64,000 bases of DNA from Pseudomonas sp. MWU16-30317 (lineage in GTDB: Bacteria; Pseudomonadota; Gammaproteobacteria; Pseudomonadales; Pseudomonadaceae): NCBI RefSeq assembly GCF_020515695.1, contig NZ_JAIWJA010000010.1, positions 1 through 64,000 of the forward strand. Direction: 5' to 3'. Under the pieces are notes generated by a model that saw only the letters and a program-made list of their open reading frames with translations, had not been told where the DNA came from and did no database searches. The position numbers and the translations under genes were made by a program. This document shows, piece by piece, positions 50,704 through 59,706 of the stretch; the first letter of the stretch is position 1, and each line of letters begins with the position of its first letter.

Positions 50704-52626
50704 TCAGCTATCGAGTTCAGCCCAGCGCTCGACCAGGCCATCCAATTGCACCTGAGCCAGTTCCAGCTGCGCCAACACTGCGCTAGTCTGCTCCGACGAC
50801 TTCTGATAGAAGGTCGGCGAGGCGATATCGGCTTCCAGTGCGGCGATCTTCTGCTCCGCCTCGTCGATCTGGCTCGGCAGCATCTCCAGCTCGCGCTGCA
50901 ACTTGTAGCTGAGCTTTTTCTTCGCCGGTGCGACGGCTTGCGCGGCAGGCGCTACAGCCGCTTCGGTTTTTTCGACTACCGCACTATTGAGCTCGGCCTT
51001 GCCGGATTTGTTTTCGGTCACGCCCAACAGACGCGGCGAGCCGCCCTGACGGATCCAGTCCTGGTAACCACCAACGTACTCGCGCACCAGGCCCTCGCCT
51101 TCGAACACCAGGGTGCTGGTGACCACGTTGTCGAGGAATGCCCGGTCGTGGCTGACCATCAGCACGGTGCCCTTGAAGTTCGACAGCACTTCTTCAAGCA
51201 GCTCCAGCGTCTCGACGTCGAGGTCGTTGGTCGGTTCGTCGAGCACCAGCAGGTTGGCCGGCTTGCTGAACAGCTTGGCCAGCAAGAGCCGCGCACGCTC
51301 ACCGCCCGACAGGGCCTTGACCGGCGTACGTGCGCGCTGCGGACTGAACAGGAAATCGCCCAGGTAGCTCAGCACGTGACGACTCTGACCGTCGATATCG
51401 ATGAAATCGCGGCCTTCGGCGAGGTTGTCGATCACGGTCTTTTCCAGATCCAGTTGCATGCGCATCTGGTCGAAATAGGCCACTTCGATCTTGGTCCCCT
51501 CGCTGACCGTGCCGCTCGACGGCTGCAGGTCGCCGAGCATCAGCTTGAGCAAGGTGGTCTTGCCGGTGCCGTTGGCACCCAGCAGGCCAATGCGATCCTG
51601 GCGCTGCAGGACCATGGAGAAGTCCTTGACCAGGAACGGGCCACCCGGGTGGGCGAAGCTGACGTTCTCGAGAACCATTACCTGCTTGCCCGACTTCTCG
51701 GCCACGTCGAGCTGGATATTGGCCTTGCCCGTGCGTTCACGCCGGTCACTGCGTTCGTTGCGCAACGCCTTGAGGGCACGCACGCGGCCTTCGTTGCGGG
51801 TGCGGCGGGCCTTGATGCCCTGGCGAATCCAGACTTCTTCCTGGGCCAGCTTCTTGTCGAACAAGGCGTTGGCTGTTTCTTCAGCGGCCAGCGCGGCCTC
51901 TTTGTGCACCAGGAAGCTGGCATAGTCGCCGTTCCAGTCGATCAGACCGCCCCGGTCCAGCTCGAGGATGCGCGTGGCCAGGTTCTGCAGGAAGGAACGG
52001 TCGTGAGTGATGAACAGCACGGCGCCGCCAAAACCGCTCAGGGCCTCTTCGAGCCAGGCGATCGCACCGATATCCAGGTGGTTGGTCGGTTCGTCGAGCA
52101 GCAGCAGGTCGGGCTCGGAGACCAGCGCCTGGGCCAGCAACACGCGCCGGCGCCAGCCACCGGACAGTTCGGCCAGGGTCTTGTCGGCCGGCAGTTGCAG
52201 GCGGCTCAGGGTGCTGTCGACCAGTTGCTGCAGGCGCCAGCCGTCTCGGGCTTCGAGGTCGGACTGAACATGCATGAGCTTGGTCAGGTCTTCATCGGTG
52301 ACGATGTTCTGGCTCAGGTGATGGTATTCGGCGAGCAATGCGCCAACGCCATCCAGGCCTTCGGCAACCACGTCGAATACCGTGCGCTCGTCGGCGCGCG
52401 GGAGCTCCTGAGGCAGCTCGCCGATCTTCAGCCCGGGGGCGCGCCAGACGGAGCCTTCATCGGGCTTCTGGTCGCCTTTGACCAGATGCATCATGCTCGA
52501 CTTGCCAGTGCCGTTGCGGCCGATGATGCACACCCGCTCTCCTCGGGCGATCTGCCAGGACACTTTGTCCAACAACGGCATCGCGCCGAAAGCGAGGGAC
52601 ACTTCGCTTAATTTGAGCAGGGTCAT
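50704..52626 (-). CDS. uup: ABC-F ATPase Uup
   Basis: The 640-residue protein has two ABC ATPase domains with no membrane part. Walker A is GRNGTGKSS in the first and GANGTGKTT in the second. Signatures are LSGGWRRR and LSGGERAR, and Walker B sequences are LLLLDEPTNHLD and LLVLDEPTNDLD. The C-terminal coiled coil (LQRELEMLPSQIDEAEQKIAALEADI in outline) is typical of Uup. ABC-F proteins act on ribosomes; Uup also affects transposon excision. ATG 52626 has GGAG 6 nt upstream. Confidence 0.92.
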   Translation of the reverse strand: MTLLKLSEVSLAFGAMPLLDKVSWQIARGERVCIIGRNGTGKSSMMHLVKGDQKPDEGSVWRAPGLKIGELPQELPRADERTVFDVVAEGLDGVGALLAEYHHLSQNIVTDEDLTKLMHVQSDLEARDGWRLQQLVDSTLSRLQLPADKTLAELSGGWRRRVLLAQALVSEPDLLLLDEPTNHLDIGAIAWLEEALSGFGGAVLFITHDRSFLQNLATRILELDRGGLIDWNGDYASFLVHKEAALAAEETANALFDKKLAQEEVWIRQGIKARRTRNEGRVRALKALRNERSDRRERTGKANIQLDVAEKSGKQVMVLENVSFAHPGGPFLVKDFSMVLQRQDRIGLLGANGTGKTTLLKLMLGDLQPSSGTVSEGTKIEVAYFDQMRMQLDLEKTVIDNLAEGRDFIDIDGQSRHVLSYLGDFLFSPQRARTPVKALSGGERARLLLAKLFSKPANLLVLDEPTNDLDVETLELLEEVLSNFKGTVLMVSHDRAFLDNVVTSTLVFEGEGLVREYVGGYQDWIRQGGSPRLLGVTENKSGKAELNSAVVEKTEAAVAPAAQAVAPAKKKLSYKLQRELEMLPSQIDEAEQKIAALEADIASPTFYQKSSEQTSAVLAQLELAQVQLDGLVERWAELDS

Positions 52627-52867
52627 GAGCTTCTCCAAAATCGGGGGCGCATTCTACCCGTTATACGGGCTCAGCGCAGTAAGTGACGCGATAATGACAC
52701 GCCCCACAGCCACGGCGCAGACAATCCGACCGCTCACAATCAGATACAAGCACAGCGCTTTCATCGCGAGAGGCTAAAGGCTAAGCTACAGCGCTATTGT
52801 GTAACACCCATGGTATGTGACGCCGTGCATGGCGCCGCCTGTTCTGTTTTATCTGCCCGGAAGTCTC

Positions 52868-54796
52868 ATGCGCAGTCGCCTGTTCTGTCTGTTGTCCTGC
52901 CTTGTCTTGTCCACGCTCGCGATCAACAGTGCCCAGGCAGTCGACCTGACACTTCAACGCCAGTACTACGACGATGCCAAACGCGCCTTGGCCAAGGGTG
53001 ATTCCGGGCCCTACTTGCGCAATCGCGCGGCGCTGGCCGACTACCCGCTGGAATCGTACCTGGCCTACGACGAGCTCACCGCTCGCCTGAACACCGCCAG
53101 TAACGAAGAAATCGAGCAATTCCTCGCCCAGCACGGCGATCTGCCTCAAGCCAACTGGATGATTCTGCGCTGGCTGCGCATGCTGGCCGACCGTGGCGAT
53201 TGGGACACCTTCGCAAAGTACTATGACCCCAAGCTCAATTTCACCGAACTGGACTGCCTCAACGGTCAATACCAACTGAGCCATAACCTGCGCGCCGAAG
53301 GCTATGCCACCGCCGAAAAACTCTGGAACGTCGGCAAGGACCAGCCCACCACCTGCGACCCGCTGTTCGCACGCTGGGCCGCCGAAGGCCAACTGACTGA
53401 ACAGAAACGCTGGAATCGCGCCAAACTGGCGGCCCAGGCACGCAATTACGCGCTGGCCACACGCCTGGTCAACAGCCTCAACACCCTCGCCCCGCAAGGT
53501 AAACTCCTCCTCAGCGTGGCGCAAAAGCCCGAACTGCTGAGCCAGCCGGGCCTGTTCGTGCCGGCCGACGAAGCCATGTCCGACGTCGTCAGCCTGGGTT
53601 TGCGCCGGCTCGCCAAGCAGGACCCGGATCAGGCCATGGGCGAGCTGGACAACTATGCCAGCTCCATGCGCTTCTCCCGCGACGAAAAGGTCGCCATCGC
53701 TCGCGAAATCGGCCTGACCCTGGCCCGCCGCTACGATCCGCGCGCCCTGGACCTGATGACCCAGTACGACCCGGAACTAGTCGACGACACCGTCACCGAA
53801 TGGCGCCTGCGTCTGCTATTGCGCCTGGGCCGCTGGCAGGATGCGTACGACCTCACCCGCAAGCTGCACGGCGACCTGGCCGCCAGCAATCGCTGGCACT
53901 ACTGGCAGGCCCGCGCACTCGAGCTGGCACAACCGCAAAATCCGCAAGTACCGGCCTTGTACAAGGTGGTCGCGAGGGAGCGTGATTTCTATGGCTTCCT
54001 GGCTGCCGACCGAATTCAAGCGCCCTATCAGGTACTCAACAAGCCGCTGGTTTTGACTCCGCAGACCGTCACCACCGTTCGCAAGGCCCCCGGCATCCAG
54101 CGCGCTCTGGAGCTGCTCGACCGAGGTCAAGTGGTCGATGCGCGCCGCGAGTGGTATCACGCCACTCGCCGCTTCAGCCGCGACGAGATGGTCGCCCAGG
54201 CGAAGATGGCCTACGACATGGGCTGGTACTTCCCTGCCATCCGTACCATCAGCCAGGCGCAATACTGGGATGACCTGACCATTCGCTTCCCGATGGCACA
54301 CCGCGACGCTCTGGTACGCGAAGCCGGCCTGCGGGGTTTGCATTCGAGCTGGGTATTTGCCATCACCCGCCAGGAATCGGCCTTTATGGAAGATGCCCGT
54401 TCCGGCGTCGGCGCCATGGGCCTGATGCAGTTGATGCCAGCCACCGCCAAGGAAACCTCGCGCAAGTTCAGCATCCCGCTGGCCTCGCCCGCGCAGGTGC
54501 TGGATCCGGACAAAAACATCCAGCTGGGTGCTGCCTACCTGAGCTCGGTACACGCGCAGTTCAATGGCAATCGGGTGCTCGCTACCGCCGCTTACAATGC
54601 CGGGCCCGGCCGCGTGCGCCAGTGGCTCAAGGGCGCCAATCACTTGAGCTTCGACGTATGGGTCGAGTCGATCCCCTTCGATGAAACCCGTCAGTACGTG
54701 CAAAACGTCCTGTCGTATGCAGTCATCTATGGACAGAAGCTCAACGCGCCGCAACCGATCGTCGACTGGCATGAGCGGTTCTTCGACGATCTTTGA
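52868..54796 (+). CDS. slt: Soluble lytic murein transglycosylase
   Basis: The 642-residue periplasmic enzyme has a signal peptide ending near NSAQA, a long superhelical ring domain, and a C-terminal SLT domain. The SLT domain carries the catalytic Glu in FAITRQESAFM, SGVGAMGLMQLMPATA, and LATAAYNAGPGRVRQWL. It cleaves peptidoglycan strands to 1,6-anhydro products, feeding the recycling path of NagZ. ATG 52868 has GGAAG 5 nt upstream. Confidence 0.95.
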   Translation: MRSRLFCLLSCLVLSTLAINSAQAVDLTLQRQYYDDAKRALAKGDSGPYLRNRAALADYPLESYLAYDELTARLNTASNEEIEQFLAQHGDLPQANWMILRWLRMLADRGDWDTFAKYYDPKLNFTELDCLNGQYQLSHNLRAEGYATAEKLWNVGKDQPTTCDPLFARWAAEGQLTEQKRWNRAKLAAQARNYALATRLVNSLNTLAPQGKLLLSVAQKPELLSQPGLFVPADEAMSDVVSLGLRRLAKQDPDQAMGELDNYASSMRFSRDEKVAIAREIGLTLARRYDPRALDLMTQYDPELVDDTVTEWRLRLLLRLGRWQDAYDLTRKLHGDLAASNRWHYWQARALELAQPQNPQVPALYKVVARERDFYGFLAADRIQAPYQVLNKPLVLTPQTVTTVRKAPGIQRALELLDRGQVVDARREWYHATRRFSRDEMVAQAKMAYDMGWYFPAIRTISQAQYWDDLTIRFPMAHRDALVREAGLRGLHSSWVFAITRQESAFMEDARSGVGAMGLMQLMPATAKETSRKFSIPLASPAQVLDPDKNIQLGAAYLSSVHAQFNGNRVLATAAYNAGPGRVRQWLKGANHLSFDVWVESIPFDETRQYVQNVLSYAVIYGQKLNAPQPIVDWHERFFDDL

Positions 54797-54830
54797 CGGT
54801 AGCTCGATCAGCGCTGGCAACATTGGCGTT

Positions 54831-54915
54831 GTCGCAGGCAAGCCTTGCTCCCACAGGTGTTTGACTCAAGGTGGGTCAACACTGTGCAAGCAAGGGTTGC
54901 CCGCGAAGAGGCCGG
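54831..54915. repeat. REP doublet after slt
   Basis: GCAGGCAAGCCTTGCTCCCA and the inverted GCAAGGGTTGCCCGCGAAGA flank a short spacer that itself contains the dyad TTGAC...GTCAA. Confidence 0.78.
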
Positions 54916-54938
54916 TCTGCCCGACCACGCTCTGCGCA

Positions 54939-55742
54939 CTATTCCAGAATCTCGACAGCCATCCCAACCTGCAGATGCCCTGCACCATCCGGCACCAGGT
55001 TCTGGCCGAACATGATGCCGTCGCTTTGCTTGCGATAAGTCAGCAGCGTTGTCATAGGTTCGCGATCGGCACTGCGCTCGCCGGTCAGCGGATCCAGTGT
55101 AGTGAGGATGCAGCGGCTGCAGGGCTTGACCACCCGAAAATCGGTTTGGCCGATACGGATGCGCTTCCAGCCATCCTCCGCGAACGCTTCGCTCCCCCCA
55201 ATCACCAGGTTGGGTCGAAAGCGCAGCATTTCCATCGGCCGTCCGATACGGCTTGACAGATCTTCCAGCGACGCCTGACCGATCAGCAATAACGGAAAGC
55301 CATCGGCAAAGGCCACCCTGTCCCCCGGCTCACCATAGCCCGCCTCTACAGTCCGCGCCCGCGCCTCAGGCACTTGCACCAGGCGAGTCGGCTTGCCTAT
55401 GAACTCGCTCAACCAGGCTGCGGCAGCGTCACCGGCATCCGGCACCCGCAGCGAGTCTTTCCAGATAGTCACACCGCGCAGGTTCTGGTCAGCCGCAGGC
55501 AGCGCCACCGACAGGGCAGGCATACCTGCAGCACTGAGGGTCAGCCCACCGCTGTCGGTATAGCGCGCACCGAGCTGGCTCATTTTGCCAACGGCGCGCT
55601 GAGTGAGGAAACGCCCGGTGGCTTCGTCGACCAGCATCCAGCGTCGGTCACCCTGCAAGCCGAGCAGGTCGACGGCCGAACCTTGCAACGGCTCGGCGAT
55701 GGCGGACTTGAGGGGATAGCGGTAGAGGGCGCTCAGGTGCAT
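54939..55742 (-). CDS. MOSC-domain protein (YcbX-like)
   Basis: The 267-residue protein has the MOSC N-terminal beta-barrel (LSALYRYPLKSAIAEPLQGS; GDRRWMLVDEATGRFLTQR) and a MOSC domain with the conserved Cys in FRVVKPCSRCILTTLDPLTGE. These proteins bind molybdenum cofactor and reduce N-hydroxylated compounds with a partner reductase. It lacks the ferredoxin tail of E. coli YcbX. Its Moco requirement fits the moeA/moaB/mobA genes at the end of the window. Confidence 0.88.
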   Translation of the reverse strand: MHLSALYRYPLKSAIAEPLQGSAVDLLGLQGDRRWMLVDEATGRFLTQRAVGKMSQLGARYTDSGGLTLSAAGMPALSVALPAADQNLRGVTIWKDSLRVPDAGDAAAAWLSEFIGKPTRLVQVPEARARTVEAGYGEPGDRVAFADGFPLLLIGQASLEDLSSRIGRPMEMLRFRPNLVIGGSEAFAEDGWKRIRIGQTDFRVVKPCSRCILTTLDPLTGERSADREPMTTLLTYRKQSDGIMFGQNLVPDGAGHLQVGMAVEILE

Positions 55743-55841
55743 GGTAGTGCCTTGCGATGACGAGAAAAATGCAGTCTATCGCAAGCGATCCTGCGCCCGA
55801 AGGCGCAATTGGCAGGAAATGAAAAGCGGCGCAGCCGCGAA

Positions 55842-56771
55842 TCAATGCTGGTCGAGCATCAGCCGTTCGCGCACCACTTCCACCAGCCGATCGGGCTGGA
55901 ATTTGGAGAGGAAGTTGTCGCAACCGACTTTCTTCACCATCGACTCGTTGAAACTGCCCGACAACGACGTGTGCAACACTACATACAAGCCACGCAGACG
56001 GGGATCCTGACGGATTTCGGTGGTCAAGCGATAACCGTCCATTTCCGGCATTTCAGCGTCAGTGAAGACCATCAGTAGCTTGTCGGTCATGTTCTCGCCA
56101 CTGTCGGCCCAGGCCTTGAGTTTCTGCAGGCCCTTGAGCCCGTCACTGGCGGTGTGCAGCTTCAATCCCAGTTGCGACAGGGTACCGCGCAGCTGGGACA
56201 GGGCGACGCTGGAGTCATCCACCAAGAGCACCTCGCGACCGCGCGCGCGCTCGAGCACCGGGTCGGCAAGTTTTTCGCTGGACACCTTGCCGCTGTACGG
56301 GACGATCTCGGCCAGTACTTTCTCGACGTCGATGATTTCCACCAACTGCTCGTCGACCTTGCTGATGGCCGTCAGGTAATGCTGGCGACCGGCGCTGGTG
56401 GGCGGCGGCATGATCGCCTCCCAGTTCATGTTGACGATGCGGTCCACACCGCCCACCAGAAACGCCTGCACCGAGCGGTTGTACTCGGTAACGATGATGG
56501 TGCTGTTAGGCCCCGGGATCAGCGGACGCATACCGATGGCCTGAGACAGGTCGATCACCGGCAACGTTTGCCCGCGCAGGTTGACCACGCCACAGACGAA
56601 GGCATGGCGCTGAGGCATCAGCGTCAGCTTGGGCAACTGTAAAACTTCCTGAACCTTGAACACGTTGATCGCGAACAACTGGCGACCCGCCAGACGGAAC
56701 ATCAGGATCTCCAGGCGATTCTCACCCACCAGTTGAGTGCGTTGGTCTACCGTATCGAGAATGCCGGCCAT
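55842..56771 (-). CDS. cheV: Chemotaxis coupling protein CheV
   Basis: The 309-residue protein joins an N-terminal CheW-like domain (LEILMFRLAGRQLFAINVFKVQEVL; VVNLRGQTLPVIDLSQAIG) to a C-terminal receiver domain (EVLLVDDSSVALSQLR, phosphoacceptor Asp in VFTDAEMPEMDG). It links chemoreceptors to CheA and can be tuned by phosphorylation. ATG 56771 has AGGAG 9 nt upstream. Confidence 0.93.
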   Translation of the reverse strand: MAGILDTVDQRTQLVGENRLEILMFRLAGRQLFAINVFKVQEVLQLPKLTLMPQRHAFVCGVVNLRGQTLPVIDLSQAIGMRPLIPGPNSTIIVTEYNRSVQAFLVGGVDRIVNMNWEAIMPPPTSAGRQHYLTAISKVDEQLVEIIDVEKVLAEIVPYSGKVSSEKLADPVLERARGREVLLVDDSSVALSQLRGTLSQLGLKLHTASDGLKGLQKLKAWADSGENMTDKLLMVFTDAEMPEMDGYRLTTEIRQDPRLRGLYVVLHTSLSGSFNESMVKKVGCDNFLSKFQPDRLVEVVRERLMLDQH

Positions 56772-57138
56772 TAAGAAAGGCTCCTGGTGATGGAACTGAG
56801 TCAATACATGGGAGTCGTATCGGCGTGGAATGTGGAAACTTGACGCACTCGTCGCTTTATATTTCACATTTGGATGATATCACTTTAATATCAAGCCACT
56901 CTACAAACCCCGCCGTTCAACATCGCGCTGACCCCTATCGGGGAATCCCCTATACCCTTGATCAGGTTTAGCCTGATATTCGGTTCTCAAGATTGTCATT
57001 AATGTGACGCCATTCTCATTGTTGAATGGAGCCTCCCCATTGGTCGCTTTCACAATTGGCAGCCCTGGCTTTCCCGTGGGCGGTGTCGTGGAACCGACGC
57101 TATGCTTTGGCGACCAGGCCGGATCCGGGAGATCGTGC
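56772..57138. other. Intergenic region upstream of cheV
   Basis: This 367-bp divergent region is AT-rich next to cheV and holds two small dyads, GATAT-N7-ATATC (56876-56892) and ATCAGG-TTTAG-CCTGAT (56961-56977). I see no gene. It probably contains the promoters of cheV and of the Hpt-like gene. Confidence 0.5.
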
Positions 57139-57573
57139 ATGCAAGACAACATTTCAGCGCCCGACGGGCTGGCGGAGTTTTTGCAGGACGCCAACACCCT
57201 GCTCAATCGCCTGAACGAGTGCCATAGCCACCTGGAAATGATCGGCAATGATCCTGATGCCGCTCGTGGCCTGTGCAGCGCTCTGCAGACGCTTGCCGCG
57301 CGCGCACGTCGCTTGGGTATCGCCGAACTTGCCGATTTCTCTTCGAAAATCCATTGCCTGCTCGACACCGCCCAGGCGCGAAATCGTCTTCACGACACGC
57401 CGCTCAAGACGCTGTCTGCCTGTCTGACGCACCTGGCCTGGCAACTTGAGTTGATCGACCCACGCACCGGCCGGCTCGATCTCGACTCTGAAGAGCAGAC
57501 CGTACTGGTGGAAGCCCTGGCGGGGACGCTCGAAACCGAACTGCCAAGCCCGTCCCTACAGAGCAATAGCTAG
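57139..57573 (+). CDS. Hpt-like helical protein
   Basis: The 144-residue protein is predicted to be an all-helical bundle (LAEFLQDANTLLNRLNECHSHLEMIGN, then GLCSALQTLAARARRLGIAELADFSSKIHCLLD), the layout of Hpt/CheA P1 domains; the expected phosphorylatable His in a (H)xLKG context is not evident. ATG 57139 is chosen because GGGAG lies 7 nt upstream; an earlier in-frame ATG at 57004 is unsupported. It precedes a NarL-type response regulator and may act with it. Confidence 0.6.
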   Translation: MQDNISAPDGLAEFLQDANTLLNRLNECHSHLEMIGNDPDAARGLCSALQTLAARARRLGIAELADFSSKIHCLLDTAQARNRLHDTPLKTLSACLTHLAWQLELIDPRTGRLDLDSEEQTVLVEALAGTLETELPSPSLQSNS

Positions 57574-57728
57574 TACTGACGCGTACGTACTGGGCAGTCC
57601 ATTTCAAGAAATTTGAGTTTCAAAGTGTTACGATGCCGACTCAGGCGCCCCCATCCGTTCCATCGCAGGCGCTTATAGCCATCCAACTTCGGCGCATGCT
57701 CCGGGCATGCCCCTGACGGATTTTCGGC

Positions 57729-58385
57729 ATGACCTGCAACCTCCTGCTGGTGGAAAATCATTTGTTGATCCGCGCCGGCCTGCGTGCATGGATCGATGAA
57801 TTCGTCGGCTATACGGTCAGCGGAGAATGCAGCGATTGCGCGCAAATGGTGGACCGCCTGACGCAATGGGCGCCGGATATCATCCTTCTGGACCTCAAAT
57901 TGGGCTTGAATCTCGGGCTGCAAGGGATCGCGCAGATGTGCGCCGTGTATCCTGCCAGCCGATTCTTGATACTTGCTGACCCCTGCGACCCACAGCTAGT
58001 ACTGAAGGTCATGCAGGCGGGTGCCCAAGGCTTTCTGCTCAAAAGCGCCAATGACTCGGAGCTGCGTCAGGCACTGGATGCGCTGCGCACCGGCGAGCGC
58101 TATCTAAGCCCCAGCATTGCCCACGAGGTGCTCAGCGCGGCGCTGTCGAGCGAACAACCGCGCCAGAGCAATGCGCCCATCAGTCGCCTCACCGCCCGAC
58201 AGCTGGAAATCCTGCGGTTGATCGCCCGTGGCAAATCGACGCGCGAAATGGCCACGGGCCTTGGCTTGAGCATCAAGACGGTCGAAAGCCATCGCTCGCA
58301 GATCATGAAACGCCTACAGATTTTCGACGTTGCCGGACTCGTCCTGCATGCCGTGCGCGAAGGCGTGATCAGCCTCGATGACTGA
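57729..58385 (+). CDS. NarL/LuxR-type response regulator
   Basis: The 218-residue regulator has a receiver domain with Asp55 (IILLDLKLG) and a C-terminal LuxR helix-turn-helix (LTARQLEILRLIARGKSTREMATGLGLSIKTVESHR, in outline). The acidic pocket reads VENH in place of the usual VDDH, and a Lys appears in FLLKSAND. The cognate kinase is not in the window. Its 3' end overlaps the convergent lipid-kinase gene by 17 bp. Confidence 0.88.
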   Translation: MTCNLLLVENHLLIRAGLRAWIDEFVGYTVSGECSDCAQMVDRLTQWAPDIILLDLKLGLNLGLQGIAQMCAVYPASRFLILADPCDPQLVLKVMQAGAQGFLLKSANDSELRQALDALRTGERYLSPSIAHEVLSAALSSEQPRQSNAPISRLTARQLEILRLIARGKSTREMATGLGLSIKTVESHRSQIMKRLQIFDVAGLVLHAVREGVISLDD

Positions 58386-59268
58386 GCAGCGGTGAATGCG
58401 CGGGCAAGTGCACCCGAATCGCGCGCGGCAGCGCCTCGAAACGCAGGCTATCGCCCTGTAACGGTTCGCCATCCAGATTGATGTCCAGCCCCTGCGAGCT
58501 CTTGATCTCCACCCATGGCAGCCTTGCGCGCACGAACATTCGATCCAGCCCTAGACCGCCCGCCAGCAAATCTTTCAAGGTGCCCACCAGCTCAGTTGGC
58601 GCCGGCAGAATACTGACATCCAGCAGACCGTCGTCGGCCACCGCCTGCGGACACAGCACGTGGCCGCCACCCGCCTGACGGCCATTACCGATGCCTAGCG
58701 CGAGCATCTCACCTTGCCACTGGAAGTCCGGCCCGTGAAACTCGCCATAGGCGCTACGCAGCTCGCTGAATCGCGACAGTCCGGTGAACAGGTAGGCAGC
58801 GCCGCCCAGCACCTTTTTCAGGTCTTCGGACGTATTGGCGGTCACCTGACTGCCAAAGCCGCCCGTGGCCATATTCAAGAACATCTGCCCGCCGACCCTG
58901 CCCAGGTCGATGGCGCTGGCAGGCAGATCCAGCAACGCCAGGGCCGCGCCGGGCTCAAGCGACACCTCGGCAGCACGGGCAAAGTCATTGGCGGTACCTA
59001 ATGGCAGCAACGCCAGCGTCGCCTCGGTGCCCGCCTCGGCCATGGCCTGGGCGACCTCGCGCAGGGTACCGTCGCCGCCACCTGCTATCAGATGCAGATA
59101 CCCCGCAGCGAGTGCCTCCGTCACCAGGCGCTGGGCATCGCCGGCTTCCCAGGTGACCCGCACGGCAATGTGCCAGCCCCCCGCTCGCTTGTCTTCGACG
59201 GCCGTACGCACATCTTCGTTGAGGGCCTGCTTGCCATGCAGAATCAGTAGCGCCTTGCGCTCAGTCAT
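58369..59268 (-). CDS. yegS: Lipid kinase YegS-like
   Basis: The 299-residue diacylglycerol-kinase-family protein shows LIAGGGDGTLREVAQAM (the GGDGT motif), LLPLGTANDFARA and LNMATGGFGSQVT. YegS phosphorylates lipids such as phosphatidylglycerol in vitro; its physiological role is unclear. Cytoplasmic, no membrane segment. Confidence 0.92.
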   Translation of the reverse strand: MTERKALLILHGKQALNEDVRTAVEDKRAGGWHIAVRVTWEAGDAQRLVTEALAAGYLHLIAGGGDGTLREVAQAMAEAGTEATLALLPLGTANDFARAAEVSLEPGAALALLDLPASAIDLGRVGGQMFLNMATGGFGSQVTANTSEDLKKVLGGAAYLFTGLSRFSELRSAYGEFHGPDFQWQGEMLALGIGNGRQAGGGHVLCPQAVADDGLLDVSILPAPTELVGTLKDLLAGGLGLDRMFVRARLPWVEIKSSQGLDINLDGEPLQGDSLRFEALPRAIRVHLPAHSPLLSHRG

Positions 59269-59706
59269 GCTTCAGTACTCCTTCAGCTGTTCAACAAGAT
59301 GTGATGTGGACCACGATAAGCAGAAAAAAAGCCATGATGGATTGAAACAATCAGTGCCATCAGGCATGATGGCACGACAAATTAATGACCCTGCCGACCA
59401 AAGGCGATTGAACTTGCCATTAATTTGACTATCATGTTGACTATATCTCGAACTGTATCCTCCTCGCCTTGACGACCTCCCAGGTCGCCATGTGGCGGTA
59501 GCATCACTGCGACCCATTACAAGTCTATCGACGCAGCCCCCCAACACGCTCCGGGCGGGCGCGCAACGCATCCTGTTTGCCTGATCCCACAGCCAGCCTC
59601 GCCTGCACGCCGCCGCGCGCCGTGCCGGTGACCATTACTGCTATCGCTCTGCACTTATCCTGCGCCGCCATGAAGGCTGTGCACTCGACCGATCATGAGG
59701 TTTCTT
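59269..59706. other. Intergenic region with a 9-bp hairpin upstream of yegS
   Basis: This 438-bp divergent region has a perfect hairpin GTGCCATCA-GGCA-TGATGGCAC at 59354-59375 and AT-rich patches around 59390-59450. No gene is visible. It should carry the promoters of yegS (-) and the GDP-mannose gene (+). The hairpin is not followed by a T-tract on either strand and may be an operator. Confidence 0.55.

Noticed and set aside
50647..52611. 654-codon ORF antisense to uup
   Set aside because: Shadow of the ABC-F gene; no domain recognisable.
59410..59436. GAACTT followed after 16 nt by TCATG, resembling an AlgU promoter of the GDP-mannose gene
   Set aside because: The -35 matches but the -10 agrees only partly with TCTGA and the distance to the start is about 270 bp; not strong enough to annotate.
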